From JAEUTH01 sp039931675 (GTDB taxonomy: Bacteria; Bacteroidota; Bacteroidia; AKYH767-A; OLB10), in the NCBI GenBank assembly GCA_039931675.1, contig JBDTRM010000260.1:1-64000 (forward strand): a stretch of DNA of 64,000 bases. Direction: 5' to 3'. Each line of letters begins with the position of its first letter. Within the stretch, counting starts at the first letter, position 1. Position numbers and translations under genes: made by a program. This document shows positions 45,457 to 55,046 of this stretch, piece by piece. Below the pieces are notes generated by a model, which was not told the DNA's origin, did not search any database, and saw only the letters and a list, made by a program, of their open reading frames with translations.

Positions 45457-47226
45457 TCACATTATCCTTTCCAGCAACTCCTCATAACTATGCACACCGC
45501 CAATGGTTCCGTTCTTTAATTCATAAATTCGGTTGCAGTTTTTTAATGTGGTGATACGGTGGGCTATAACAAAAATGGTTTTGTTGGTATCAGAAAGCTT
45601 ATCTATCGCTTCGGTTACTTCAGCTTCGGTTTCATTATCGAGTGCAGAGGTGGCTTCGTCAAACACTAATATTTCAGCATCTCGGTATAATGCACGCGCT
45701 ATACCAATGCGCTGCCGCTGTCCCCCGCTCAGGCGGCTTCCTTTTTCGCCCACTTCGCTGTTAACGCCATCGGGTAATGATTTTACAAGATCGCTCAACG
45801 ATGCCTGTGTTACAGCGCGCCATAATCTTTCTTCGTTTACTTCGCTATCACCAAAAGCAATATTTTCTTTTATGCTTCCATCTAAAATAAAAATATCCTG
45901 CTTAACATATCCTATATGCCTGCGCCAGTTTCTTAAGTTGTTGTCATTAAGTTTAACACCATCCACCAAAATTTCACCGCTCTCTTCTTCAATAAATCTC
46001 AGTAGTAAATTTATGAGGGTTGTTTTACCCGAACCTGATGGGCCAACAAAGCCAACCTTCTCGCCTTTTTTTATGTTGAGATTAATATTCTTTAAAACAT
46101 ATTGCCCCTCACCGGGGAAACGATAACTGATATTTTTAAATTCAATAGTATGGTTAAATTCAATTGGCAAATCTTCAATAACAGGCTTGCGGCCCGGTAT
46201 GGCTTCTTTATAATAATTAAGATTTGCCACACTGCTCTGGCTTCGCTTTATGTACATAAGATTGCCAACGATGCGGTTCATAGAAGGCATTAAACGGTAA
46301 GCGGCAGCGGCAAATAAACCTACCAGCAAAACTGCACTGCTTATATTACTTGCAGAAATAAAAAGTATGTAAACAAATATTACCACTATGCCCAGCATGG
46401 CTACAATCTCATAACCACGCATGGGCACCAAACCTAAGAAGGCGCTCTTTTGTGTTAGGTCATGGTATTTACTCACATGTTCCATATACTCCTGCCTGAA
46501 GTCATTTTCCTTGCCTGCAAGTTTTACATCTGTATATCCGTAAACTGAATTGTTGAGCGAAGCATAAACTTTAGGAATTACTTTATCCAATTCGCGGCCA
46601 TGCACGCTGCTTTTGTTTTTAAGCGAATAGTAAATAAGCCAGGTAGCCGGTCCCACCGTGGCTAGTATGCACATAAACAAAGTAAAGTTGAAAAGGATGA
46701 TGGAAATTACCATGATCAACACAATCACACCTTCAGAAAAAATGATGATGAGCGGGTTAATAATCCATGCCATATACGATGACGGGTTAATAAAAACATG
46801 CATCGTAATGATGGATGATTTTATATTGGTAAAGTCAGTATAAGAAAGTGAGTAATATTTATCGTACTGGTTTTTGGTAATGTAGATGGCAACTTCAGTA
46901 GTGTAGCGTGCAAGTATCCAGCTTACAAATAATCCGAATATCGTCTTGAGAATATAAAAAACCAAAACCGATAACACGATAAATAAAATGAATGTATTTA
47001 CGGATGTGAAACCAAGCCAATGATAAATATCCCCCATGTAATATTTATTATCTGCAACCACTAAAGGGTCGGAAGCAATTTTAATAATGGGCAAAATCAA
47101 TCCGAGGCCGAACACATCAAGAACACCTTGCACGAAAATCAACCCGGCCAGCCATACCATTTTTCTTTTCTGGCCCGTGCTCAGGTGCTCTTTTATGCTT
47201 TGAATAGTTTCCTGGTATGTTGTCAT
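45457..47226 (-). CDS. ABC exporter, fused permease and ATPase (PglK/MsbA-like)
   Basis: This 589-residue half-transporter should work as a homodimer. The N-terminal ~330 residues hold six membrane helices (FGLGLILPIIKIAS, MLGIVVIFVYILFI, AAAAYRLMPSMNRI), which resemble the lipid-linked oligosaccharide flippase PglK more than drug exporters. The ATPase has Walker A GPSGSGKT (395-402), signature LSGGQRQR, Walker B EILVFDEATSALD and the H-loop IAHR. All are intact. With the glycosyltransferase and methyltransferase upstream, a role in moving a lipid-linked glycan or lipid across the inner membrane is a reasonable inference. Confidence 0.88.
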   Translation of the reverse strand: MTTYQETIQSIKEHLSTGQKRKMVWLAGLIFVQGVLDVFGLGLILPIIKIASDPLVVADNKYYMGDIYHWLGFTSVNTFILFIVLSVLVFYILKTIFGLFVSWILARYTTEVAIYITKNQYDKYYSLSYTDFTNIKSSIITMHVFINPSSYMAWIINPLIIIFSEGVIVLIMVISIILFNFTLFMCILATVGPATWLIYYSLKNKSSVHGRELDKVIPKVYASLNNSVYGYTDVKLAGKENDFRQEYMEHVSKYHDLTQKSAFLGLVPMRGYEIVAMLGIVVIFVYILFISASNISSAVLLVGLFAAAAYRLMPSMNRIVGNLMYIKRSQSSVANLNYYKEAIPGRKPVIEDLPIEFNHTIEFKNISYRFPGEGQYVLKNINLNIKKGEKVGFVGPSGSGKTTLINLLLRFIEEESGEILVDGVKLNDNNLRNWRRHIGYVKQDIFILDGSIKENIAFGDSEVNEERLWRAVTQASLSDLVKSLPDGVNSEVGEKGSRLSGGQRQRIGIARALYRDAEILVFDEATSALDNETEAEVTEAIDKLSDTNKTIFVIAHRITTLKNCNRIYELKNGTIGGVHSYEELLERIM

Positions 47227-47746
47227 TTATTCCCTTTACTACTTTAACTTGCGGGGGAGGCAATTTAATTGTTTGTGATTTGTAAATTGAAAAATGAAAG
47301 GTAAGTTACAGCATCAAAGTTCCATCTCTTTTTAAAATGCAAAGTTGTGAAACCATTTCAAATAAAAAATTTTAAAAAAAAGGTGCAGGGTTTAAACATG
47401 TTTTGTTAATGCTGTTATGTCTTTATTATATAAAAATGGGATAAATTATAACACCTTTAAACCTTATCCCGATGGCTATCGGGAGAATCCAAACCTTAGT
47501 AGAAAACCAATAGCAAAATCAAGACCTCCCGACCAATCTGGAACCTTATTTTCTCAGAAAAATAAGGTAATAAGGTTGTTATTGAGGGCAGTATATTTCT
47601 ACTAAGGTTTTTTATTCGCACCGGAATTTTCAGAGCAATTAATAGTACTTTTTTATTCCATTTTTAATATAATAATCAGAAACCTACACTACTATCAATA
47701 ACATTCACAATATAGGTTGGTTAATAGCTGGTGGTGCAAAGCCGCG
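47227..47746. other. Intergenic region upstream of the ABC exporter
   Basis: It contains a CCCGATGGCTATCGGG palindrome (47468-47483), the nested inverted repeat at 47491-47610 and a conserved TATAGGTTGGTTAA motif at 47711. A weak open frame (47417-47605) is composed of the repeat and is not considered a gene. Confidence 0.5.
47491..47610. repeat. Nested inverted repeat, 15-bp perfect ends
   Basis: AAACCTTAGTAGAAA (47491-47505) is the exact reverse complement of 47596-47610. Inside, ACCTTATTTT (47543-47552) pairs with AAAATAAGGT (47559-47568) around a 6-nt loop. Six T follow the right end, so the rightward transcript would make a long hairpin with a terminator-like tail. No rightward gene precedes it. 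Confidence 0.7.
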
Positions 47747-48707
47747 TTATATTTTTACAATTTCAACTCTTCTGTTCTTCGCTTTCCCGTCTTCGGTGTC
47801 ATTATCAGCAACAGGTTTTGTTTGGCCCCAGCCTTTTGCAGAAAGCCGGCTCTTGTCAATACCTTTTGCAATCAAAGCATTCATTACTGATTTAGCCCGG
47901 CTTTCAGATAGCGTTTGATTTGATGCCGGTGTGCCCACATTGTCCGTATGTCCGTTAATGCTGATTTTTAAAGTTGGATTTGCTTTTAGCATTTCGGTAA
48001 TCTGATCAATTATGTTTTGCGATTCGGGTTTAATATCAGCCTTGCCTGTTTCGAAGTTAATATAAAGCGCAACAGAACCCGTTTTATTGAGAGCTTCCAG
48101 CATTTCGCCTGCTACAATATCCTGCTTCATTGCTTCTATTTCCAAAATGGCCAACAAAAAATTTCCCTTCTTTCCTCCACCATAATCAGTAAGCACCACC
48201 CAAACATCCTTGCCTGCCGATTTGGTGAAGAGAGTGGCAGTTCCAGCTTCGTTATTATAATAAATCCTTTTACCACCGGTTTTCATCATTGCATTTTCAA
48301 AATTCTTTACAATCTGAAAAAAAGAAGGGGCTGTTGCTTCCTCAAGATTATAATTGTATTGAATGGTTGTTTTGGTGCCTTCTTTCTTTACCGTATTTTC
48401 AGCACTCATTGCGATTTCCATTTCATCATAATTTGACGAACATTCAGCAATTACGGTATTTGGCATGCGATTGAACATGGGACTGTCTTTGCAGCCGGGT
48501 GCATCTGTTGGTACATCATCCTGCGCGAATGCACGAACTAAAAATATTGACATTAGAATAATTGTTGTAATTACTTTTTTCATGATAGTTATTTTTTTAA
48601 AATTATTTGAGATGAAATATTTCAATGCTTTTTAATTTTATTAAATGAGGTCTCCCTGAGAAAAACCATCTATAACTTTTACGCTATAGGTTGGTTAACA
48701 GCAGGTG
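47709..48707. repeat. TATAGGTTGGTTAA direct repeats flanking the OmpA gene
   Basis: 47711-47735 and 48683-48707 share ATAGGTTGGTTAAYAGC followed by WGGTGGYG, about 25 bases with few differences, one on each side of the OmpA-family gene. A third, shorter copy (CACAATATAGGTTG) is at 52580-52600, downstream of the TonB-receptor gene. The function is unknown. Confidence 0.6.
47747..48583 (-). CDS. OmpA-family outer-membrane protein
   Basis: This 278-residue protein starts at ATG 48583, where a clean signal peptide begins (MKKVITTIILMSIFLVRAFA). A start 14 codons upstream would spoil it. The middle has no recognised domain. The last ~100 residues are an OmpA-like peptidoglycan-binding domain: VALYINFETGKADIKPES, INGHTDNVGT, and LSESRAKSVMNALIAKG with the conserved Asp and Arg that bind diaminopimelate. 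Such proteins anchor the outer membrane to the cell wall. Direct repeats flank the gene. Confidence 0.88.
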   Translation of the reverse strand: MKKVITTIILMSIFLVRAFAQDDVPTDAPGCKDSPMFNRMPNTVIAECSSNYDEMEIAMSAENTVKKEGTKTTIQYNYNLEEATAPSFFQIVKNFENAMMKTGGKRIYYNNEAGTATLFTKSAGKDVWVVLTDYGGGKKGNFLLAILEIEAMKQDIVAGEMLEALNKTGSVALYINFETGKADIKPESQNIIDQITEMLKANPTLKISINGHTDNVGTPASNQTLSESRAKSVMNALIAKGIDKSRLSAKGWGQTKPVADNDTEDGKAKNRRVEIVKI

Positions 48708-48970
48708 GCGTGTTAAATATTTAATTCAGTAAATATAAAAACAAAACAATATGCATCGCAGTGATAAATAATTGATAAAAGGAGAGGTAATGAAAGTGTT
48801 TTTTATCGCTGCGTTGAGTAATTTTGTTTAATTAGTTAGCTCAATGGTGGTTGAACATCTGACAAAAAAAATGAAAGTTCAGAAGCCTTCATTTACCTGA
48901 ATTTCTTTTTTAATATTTTTTTATTTTTGAATGATCAGCTTGCCTTTTGATTGCAATTCATTATGACTAT
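48584..48970. other. Intergenic region between the OmpA gene and the next T9SS gene
   Basis: It holds the second TATAGGTTGGTTAA copy (48683) and, at 48921-48970, the out-of-frame remainder of the upstream T9SS gene's C-terminal coding sequence. Nothing else is supported. Confidence 0.5.
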
Positions 48971-50788
48971 TCAGAAGCTGGTAAAATAAATTCCGTTTGC
49001 AATTTGTTTTGCTTTGATAGCTGCATTATCACTTTTCTCAAACTTCTTATCATAAATTATTCTTCCCAATGCATCGGTTAATATAAAACGGCCAGGGAAA
49101 TCATGATAACCTTTCAATGAAATATTAAAATCTCCATCAGAAGGATTAGGATAAATCAAGAGCATGTTATCTGAACTTTGCAATAAAGGAATTGCTGTGG
49201 ATGTATAAGCAACGGTATCTGTAACTGTGTTGGTTGCGATAGGCGCATTGGCATCAAAAAATATGGAAGCATAATTTTTGATCTGAGTGCCGTCAGGAAG
49301 ATTAGGCTTTTGCTTTATTGAATATTTCACAAAGCCGTGGCTAGCAGGTTCATTTACATTGCTGTCGGGTAAATAAATTCCATAATAGTAAAATTCGAGC
49401 TGGTTATTATTTAAAAGATAATTGCATGAATGGCTGAATGAAATGATATTTAAAGACGATACATCAAGATTAGTGTCAAGCATATCTTTCAGTATGACAT
49501 TATTTGCAGTATCGGTTCCTGTATTTTGAAAACGTATAGTGTAGGTTAGCATTTGCGTGGTATCAATAATTCCGGCAGGCTCCACAGTTTTTCCATTAGG
49601 ATCAAAAGGGTAACCATAATTTACTATCAGCGAATCAAAATTGTCAGCGGGTGTTGTATCATTTAAGTAAGGATTAATGGTGGCGTAAAATTTTACAGGA
49701 TTTGTGTCGGGAAGCGTTTTAAAAAAATATGACATTACATTTCCAAACCCACCGGGCTGCAGATTATTAAAATTCCATACAAGTGATTTACCATAAATGC
49801 TATCAGGAATAAGTGTGCCTCCAGAGAAATTGAGTATAGAATCGTAATCAAGATGCACACTGCCATTTAAAACTGTTGTTCCATAATTGTGATAAAACAA
49901 CGTGATGTATGTGTTGCCCCCTGACGTACCGAATAACTCAAGGTCAATAGCTAAATCATTAATCGCACCTGCCGGTCTAACTGCAAAATCATTTGATGAT
50001 GAATTGCCTACACCTGGAAAATTTATTGTGTAATAAGGTACTGCAACCGGGCAGGTTTGCAAATAATATTTTCGGGGAATCACATTTAGCGTATAGGTTC
50101 CTGAATCAACATAAGCGGAATAATGACCTGCGCTGTCAGGAATAATGTAAAAGGCCCCGGAATCAACAGATACTAAAGCGGTTCTGGTGGCGGGGTCAGA
50201 TGCAGATTGCACGCAGTCGGAGTCGTTATCAATATAAACTGTACCGTCAATATAATTGCCGAGAAACATAAGTGGGGAATTTATGAAAGTGATGGTGTAA
50301 CCATTAACGGAACTTGAAAACTGGCTTACGTTAATTACATAAGTATGTCCTGCTGTTACCTGAAACAGGGGTTCGCTTTGGCCTCCTGGCTGTCCGTTAG
50401 GCCCGGTTACACCTGGCACTCCGCTGTAGTTGCATGAAACTTGCAAAGCAGGGTTGGTGTCAATAGCTGCACATGAGGTTCCCGTTATATCAAATACTGC
50501 CCAATCGTAATCATCTGTTATATTATTTGGTGTTAAATTAAAACCCCAGGTTCCGGATGCAACTGTTGTAAAACGGTACCATACATCATTCTTTTCGCCT
50601 GATTGAAGGCAAGAAAGAGTTGGATCAATTTCATGCACATAATTTCCTGTACCACTGTATGCATTGGCTTCATAATAAATGCTGCTAACTATTGGTATAG
50701 CTCCAAGGCAATCCTGAACCGTAGGAGTTTGAGCTGATGCTGTTGAAAATATGGAGAACAGAAATAAAATGGTAAGATGTATTTTCAT
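48971..50788 (-). CDS. Secreted repeat-domain protein with T9SS domain, frameshifted at the 3' end
   Basis: The 605-residue product has a signal peptide (cleavage STASA/QTP). An N-terminal module has NDVWYRFTTVASG and WAVFDITGTSC, like prepeptidase C-terminal-type domains. A conserved-repeat (DUF11/DUF7619-like) domain at ~400-515 has LTYTIRFQNTGTDTANNVIL and NYASIFFDANAPI. A sorting domain begins at LLIYPNPSDGDFNISL. The frame ends early at GIYFTSF. The +1 frame continues YQLLNSHNELQSKGKLIIQK to a TAA at 48921, the normal T9SS ending. One T missing in the TTTT run near 48990 explains it. Export would fail if the frameshift is real. Confidence 0.75.
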   Translation of the reverse strand: MKIHLTILFLFSIFSTASAQTPTVQDCLGAIPIVSSIYYEANAYSGTGNYVHEIDPTLSCLQSGEKNDVWYRFTTVASGTWGFNLTPNNITDDYDWAVFDITGTSCAAIDTNPALQVSCNYSGVPGVTGPNGQPGGQSEPLFQVTAGHTYVINVSQFSSSVNGYTITFINSPLMFLGNYIDGTVYIDNDSDCVQSASDPATRTALVSVDSGAFYIIPDSAGHYSAYVDSGTYTLNVIPRKYYLQTCPVAVPYYTINFPGVGNSSSNDFAVRPAGAINDLAIDLELFGTSGGNTYITLFYHNYGTTVLNGSVHLDYDSILNFSGGTLIPDSIYGKSLVWNFNNLQPGGFGNVMSYFFKTLPDTNPVKFYATINPYLNDTTPADNFDSLIVNYGYPFDPNGKTVEPAGIIDTTQMLTYTIRFQNTGTDTANNVILKDMLDTNLDVSSLNIISFSHSCNYLLNNNQLEFYYYGIYLPDSNVNEPASHGFVKYSIKQKPNLPDGTQIKNYASIFFDANAPIATNTVTDTVAYTSTAIPLLQSSDNMLLIYPNPSDGDFNISLKGYHDFPGRFILTDALGRIIYDKKFEKSDNAAIKAKQIANGIYFTSF

Positions 50789-50910
50789 GAGCGTTTTTTT
50801 ATTTGTGAATTTACCTGAGATGTTAACAGTTAAGTGTAATGGTTTTGTAAACTTCAGGCACTAAAGATATAATTTTTTGTACCAGGTTATGCCTTTGTAA
50901 TTTCTGATGC

Positions 50911-50969
50911 AACTTTCTGAAAAATTTATAATCATACTTTATCCACGCGATACAATCGCGCGCAAGAAT
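50911..50969. repeat. Composite repeat of the ACTTTC / CACGCGATACAATCGCGCGC family
   Basis: A degenerate CAACTTTCTGAAAAATTT (50910-50927) precedes CACGCGATACAATCGCGCGC-AAGAAT (50944-50969). The same pair in the same order recurs at 52430-52480 and near 59234-59300. It lies in the leader of the gene at 51042 and opens a spurious in-frame extension (start at 50907). Confidence 0.7.
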
Positions 50970-51041
50970 GACAAGAATGAACTTATGAAAATTAAAATCA
51001 GTTCATATATTTTTCCTTATTTTATAAAAAATTTATCCATC

Positions 51042-52343
51042 ATGAAAAAGGCAATTTCTATTTTATCATTAATTCTTATTGCTGCTATTTGCAAAGCGCA
51101 ACTAATAGTAACGGGGGGAGCAGCCGTAACTCCGGCACAGATGATTAATCATATTCTCGGTTGGGGAGTAATGGCAACCAATATCACTTACACAGGGTCA
51201 TCGCAGGCTCACGGAATATTTAACGGGGGAAATTTATTTATAGCAGGCGGTGGAATAATTCTATCGACCGGTATTGTTGACTATAACATCGGATGGGCCG
51301 CAACTAATTTACTTACAACTAACTTAGCCCAGAGTGGAGATACTATTTTTTCACCGGCCAATACTTATGATGCAACTGTTTTAGAATTTGATTTTGATGC
51401 AGCAAGCGATTCAATTAGACTGAATTTTATTTTTGCTTCCGAAGAGTATAACGAATTTGTTAATGCACCTGCAAATGATTTATTCGGAATATTTATCAGC
51501 GGTCCTGGTTATAACAATACGCAAAATATTGCTTTGATTCCGGGTACTTCAACACCTGTTTCAATTAACAATGTAAATAATGGAGTGTCGAGTGGCAGCG
51601 CTACGGGGCCTTGCATGAACTGCCAATATTTTATAGATAACTATGGCCTTAACAATTTTGCTTTTGATGGCTATACAATACCTTTAACAGCAACAGCCGT
51701 TGTAAACCCTTGCGAAACTTATCATTTAAAAATTGTAATAGCTGATGCAAATAATCCTGATTTCGATTCGGCACTACTTATTGAAGATGGAAGTTTTTCA
51801 TCAGCAGGTGGTATTGATTTATTTGTGGATAACGTACCTGCATTAGCAAACGATACTGTTTCAGCCTGTCCGGGTGATACCATTATACTTTTAGTAAACC
51901 AGGCTTCAAATTATAATTGGAGCACCGGTGCTTCCACTCAAAGTATAATGGTTGTTGCTCCTCCACTCGGATTTCCAATCTATCAATATTCAGCATTTGT
52001 TACCAATCCTCCCTTCTATTCGTGTTTTGCTTACACTCCGGCTATCTGGATTAAAAGTGATACGTGCAGTGCAACAGCAATTAATCCTATTGAAAATAAA
52101 AGTGAAGTGTCTTTTTTTCCGAATCCTTTTAACGATCGGGCGAAATTAATTTTCAAAAATTCAAATCATGAACATATAAGTTTAAAGATTTTTGATGTCG
52201 CACACAAGTTGATTAAAGTTTTTGAAACTACCGGTGAAGAGTTCGAAATACAAAAAGGAAATATTGAACCCGGGATTTATTTTTACGAGCTAACCAATTC
52301 CACATCGCAAATTATTTACGATGGAAAAATGGTTGTTCAATAG
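51042..52343 (+). CDS. Secreted choice-of-anchor L domain protein with T9SS sorting domain
   Basis: Starting at ATG 51042 (signal peptide MKKAISILSLILIAAICKA, then QLIVTGG) the protein has 433 residues. Residues ~25-260 form the choice-of-anchor L domain: GIILSTGIVDYNIGWAA, DATVLEFDFDAASDSIRLNF, FASEEYNEFVN, DLFGIFISGPG, and CETYHLKIVIADANNPDFDS. The end is a type A sorting domain (FFPNPFNDRAKLIFKN ... GIYFYELTNSTSQIIYDGKMVV). The domain name reflects its pairing with different surface anchors; its job is unknown. An in-frame upstream ATG at 50907 is rejected because the extension is made of repeats and lies before the signal peptide. Confidence 0.85.
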   Translation: MKKAISILSLILIAAICKAQLIVTGGAAVTPAQMINHILGWGVMATNITYTGSSQAHGIFNGGNLFIAGGGIILSTGIVDYNIGWAATNLLTTNLAQSGDTIFSPANTYDATVLEFDFDAASDSIRLNFIFASEEYNEFVNAPANDLFGIFISGPGYNNTQNIALIPGTSTPVSINNVNNGVSSGSATGPCMNCQYFIDNYGLNNFAFDGYTIPLTATAVVNPCETYHLKIVIADANNPDFDSALLIEDGSFSSAGGIDLFVDNVPALANDTVSACPGDTIILLVNQASNYNWSTGASTQSIMVVAPPLGFPIYQYSAFVTNPPFYSCFAYTPAIWIKSDTCSATAINPIENKSEVSFFPNPFNDRAKLIFKNSNHEHISLKIFDVAHKLIKVFETTGEEFEIQKGNIEPGIYFYELTNSTSQIIYDGKMVVQ

Positions 52344-52354
52344 CTTGTACGATC

Positions 52355-52480
52355 TGCACGTGATACAATCGCGCGCACGAATAAATTAACGGCAATTTAC
52401 TTCCGGAAATTCCGATAGCTATCGGGATTCAACTTTCCGAAAGTTTACAGACTACACGCAATATAATCGTGGGCAAGATT
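52355..52480. repeat. Further CGCGCG-family copies and a palindrome
   Basis: CTGCACGTGATACAATCGCG (from 52355), the palindrome TTCCGATAGCTATCGGGA (52410-52427), ACTTTCCGAAAGT (52432-52444) and a decayed ACACGCAATATAATCGTG copy (52452-52469) follow each other within 126 bases. Confidence 0.7.
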
Positions 52481-52612
52481 GAAATGAAAATGGAACGTAA
52501 GTTTTTAGAGCGAACTGAAGTTCACTGTTACAGGCTGCGCATGTGAACTGCCTTTTGGAAAAATTTTGACAAGCAAACAATAACTATCACAATATAGGTT
52601 GATATAAAAAAA

Positions 52613-54943
52613 TCAAAAAGTCATGTTTACACCTAATGCCGGCATGATAGGCAGTTGATCAACACGTTGATAACGTACACGATCGAAGTAAAAAATATTA
52701 CTCCTGTTAAGCACATTGATCACACTTGCAGTGGCTTCGAGGTTTGAATTTTTACCTATTACAAAAGTGCGTTTAAGTGTAATATCCAAACGGGCATAAT
52801 CAGGCAGGCGGTAGCTGTTTAAGTCTCCATAAATGATTCCGAGGTAACCATTATCAGTAGTATAATTAGTATTTATGCCACCGGCAAAATTAAGGTATGG
52901 ATAAAAGCCTTGCGTAGGTGTAAATGGAAACCCCGAACCGTAATTAAAACGTGCATTAGCTTCCCACAATAAGCTTTTACCAAAGGTGTAAGCGCCAACC
53001 AGGTTAACATTATGCCTGCGGTCAAACACCGGTGAATAAGTATTCACACCATCATAACGGTCAACATAACCTAATGAATATACGGCCCACAGGTAGTAAC
53101 GCTTGTATTCAAATTTAAGAGCAAAATCAATTCCCTTTGCAATGCCCGATTCTACTATAAAATCTTTTTTCAACTCATCAGGTTTGTTTGCATTAGCTGC
53201 AACATCATCATAAATTTTATTCTTGTTTACATTAATTAATTGCTTGAAATTTTTAATGTAGGCTTCCACATTAAGGCTGAAGTGAAAGGGCAGATCAAAC
53301 TCTGTTCCTAACAACAAATGATTGGCCTGTTGCAAATGCGAATCAACAGATTTACCATCAAATTCAGCAGGCAGGTTATCTGGTGCTGAAAGAAATCCGT
53401 AGAAAAAGTTAACCACATCCCGGTCGCTGGTGGTGCTCAAAAAATTTTGTTTGTAGATTCCTGTTGCAGCTTTTATCCTGATTTTATCAGTTACATTATA
53501 CTTTGCACTCAGGCGCGGTTCAATGGCTAATTCAGTAAGTGATGAATAATATTGAAACCTGATGCCCGGCTCTATAACCAATTTGCCGATAATCTTTTTG
53601 TAGTTAAAGTAAGTGCCGAATTCAGTAGTGTTTTCTTCCTGTCCTAATTTATTTCCGGCAATGTTATAAAATTCAAAGCTGGTGCGAAAACCAGCTACTT
53701 CCAAACCATATTTAAATTCGTCCTGCCCGAAAAAGTAAGTGAAATTAAGACCCATGTTAAAACCATTAATATCACTTTTACGTGGTTTTTCATCTGCTTC
53801 CTGCAATTCCATTTGATATTTTGAAAATGCAAAGATTCCATCCATAAGCATTGATGAGCCATTGGGCACTACAATAAACTTTGCGCCAAAGCCGCCTGAT
53901 TTCCAGTTGAATTTTGAGACGGGTGAATAGTCAACCTGGTCTTGGAAATTAAAGCCAAACAAATTAAGCTTGCTTCCGTTGGCGCCATTAAAAGAAACCT
54001 TGCCGTATAAATCGCCAAAGCTGTAAGGCAACCCATTTTCGTTAGCGTATTTGTAAAAAGTTTTTGAGGTCTGATCTAAATAAGAATTCTTGTACGAAAG
54101 CACAAAAGATGAACTGCCTCCTCCATCTTCTTTTTGTTTTTTAAGCGGACCCTCAAGGGTAAGTTTAGCCGCAAACGGATTAACAGAAACTTTACCGGCA
54201 AATCTTTTTTTATTTCCATCACGGGTGGTAACGTCCATCACCGCTGATATACGGCCACCATACTGTGCAGGAAATCCTCCTGTATAAATATCGGCATTGC
54301 TGATAATGTCAGTATCAAAAACCGAAAACAACCCGATGGAATGAAAAGGATTGTAAATGATCATTCCATCAAGCAATACTTTATTTTGGATGGGAGTGCC
54401 GCCACGTATGTAAAGCTGGCCGCCCTGGTCACCGGTAAAAATTACACCGGGCACTACCTGAAGGTATTGTGCAAGGTCAGGCTCGCCACCTATTGCGGGG
54501 ATTTGTTTTATTTCGCGTGGAGTAACCTTTGTGACCGACATTTTCACATCGGTTTTATAATCCTGTTTTTCGGCACTTACATCAACAGCTTTAATGTTGA
54601 TTGCATTTTTAACAAGGAATAATTTTTTAGAAATGATTTCACCGGCTGCAACTTTGACCTCGTTTCGGAGCGTATCGAAACCTAAAGAAGTAACCATTAT
54701 CGTATAGGTTCCAGGTGCAACCTTGGTGATGCTGAAATATCCATTAACATCAGTGGCAGCTCCAATGGTGGTTCCCTTTAAATAAACAGTTGTAAAAATT
54801 ACAGGTTCGCCCGATGATTTATCATACACAAAACCCCGTATGTTGCCTGTTTGAGCAGAGGAAGTTTTTAAAATAATGCAGGCAATTAAAAAACACAGAA
54901 AATATAATGAAGTAAGTTTTTTGGAAATCATCGAAAAAATCAA
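52613..54943 (-). CDS. TonB-dependent outer-membrane receptor
   Basis: This is a 776-residue receptor. After a signal peptide (cleavage KTSSA/QTG), residues ~33-115 form the carboxypeptidase-regulatory-like domain typical of Bacteroidota (IRGFVYDKSSGEPVIFTTVYLKG, GYFSITKVAPGTYTIMV). The plug follows (~130-240; YLQVVPGVIFTGDQGGQLYI, GGTPIQNKVLLDGMIIYNPF, GGFPAQYGGRISAVMDV). The rest is a 22-strand-type barrel ending in ALGVNMTF with the terminal aromatic. It is fuelled by TonB and imports a large or scarce compound; the ligand is unknown. No SusD-like partner is next to it, so a glycan-uptake pair is unlikely. ATG 54931 (MISKKL) is a possible alternative start. Confidence 0.9.
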   Translation of the reverse strand: MIFSMISKKLTSLYFLCFLIACIILKTSSAQTGNIRGFVYDKSSGEPVIFTTVYLKGTTIGAATDVNGYFSITKVAPGTYTIMVTSLGFDTLRNEVKVAAGEIISKKLFLVKNAINIKAVDVSAEKQDYKTDVKMSVTKVTPREIKQIPAIGGEPDLAQYLQVVPGVIFTGDQGGQLYIRGGTPIQNKVLLDGMIIYNPFHSIGLFSVFDTDIISNADIYTGGFPAQYGGRISAVMDVTTRDGNKKRFAGKVSVNPFAAKLTLEGPLKKQKEDGGGSSSFVLSYKNSYLDQTSKTFYKYANENGLPYSFGDLYGKVSFNGANGSKLNLFGFNFQDQVDYSPVSKFNWKSGGFGAKFIVVPNGSSMLMDGIFAFSKYQMELQEADEKPRKSDINGFNMGLNFTYFFGQDEFKYGLEVAGFRTSFEFYNIAGNKLGQEENTTEFGTYFNYKKIIGKLVIEPGIRFQYYSSLTELAIEPRLSAKYNVTDKIRIKAATGIYKQNFLSTTSDRDVVNFFYGFLSAPDNLPAEFDGKSVDSHLQQANHLLLGTEFDLPFHFSLNVEAYIKNFKQLINVNKNKIYDDVAANANKPDELKKDFIVESGIAKGIDFALKFEYKRYYLWAVYSLGYVDRYDGVNTYSPVFDRRHNVNLVGAYTFGKSLLWEANARFNYGSGFPFTPTQGFYPYLNFAGGINTNYTTDNGYLGIIYGDLNSYRLPDYARLDITLKRTFVIGKNSNLEATASVINVLNRSNIFYFDRVRYQRVDQLPIMPALGVNMTF

Positions 54944-55046
54944 AATTAATAACCGGGCTAAGATGGAAAATAAAATGCTTACGCCTAATCATGAATATGT
55001 AAAAGTTGATTTCAGCATATAAACAAACGTCTAATGACGCGAATGC

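Noticed and set aside
47417..47605. Small plus-strand gene
   Set aside because: It consists of a palindrome and a nested inverted repeat, without coding character.
50907..51041. Longer choice-of-anchor L protein from ATG 50907
   Set aside because: It would place 45 residues, partly repeat-encoded, before a clear signal peptide at 51042.
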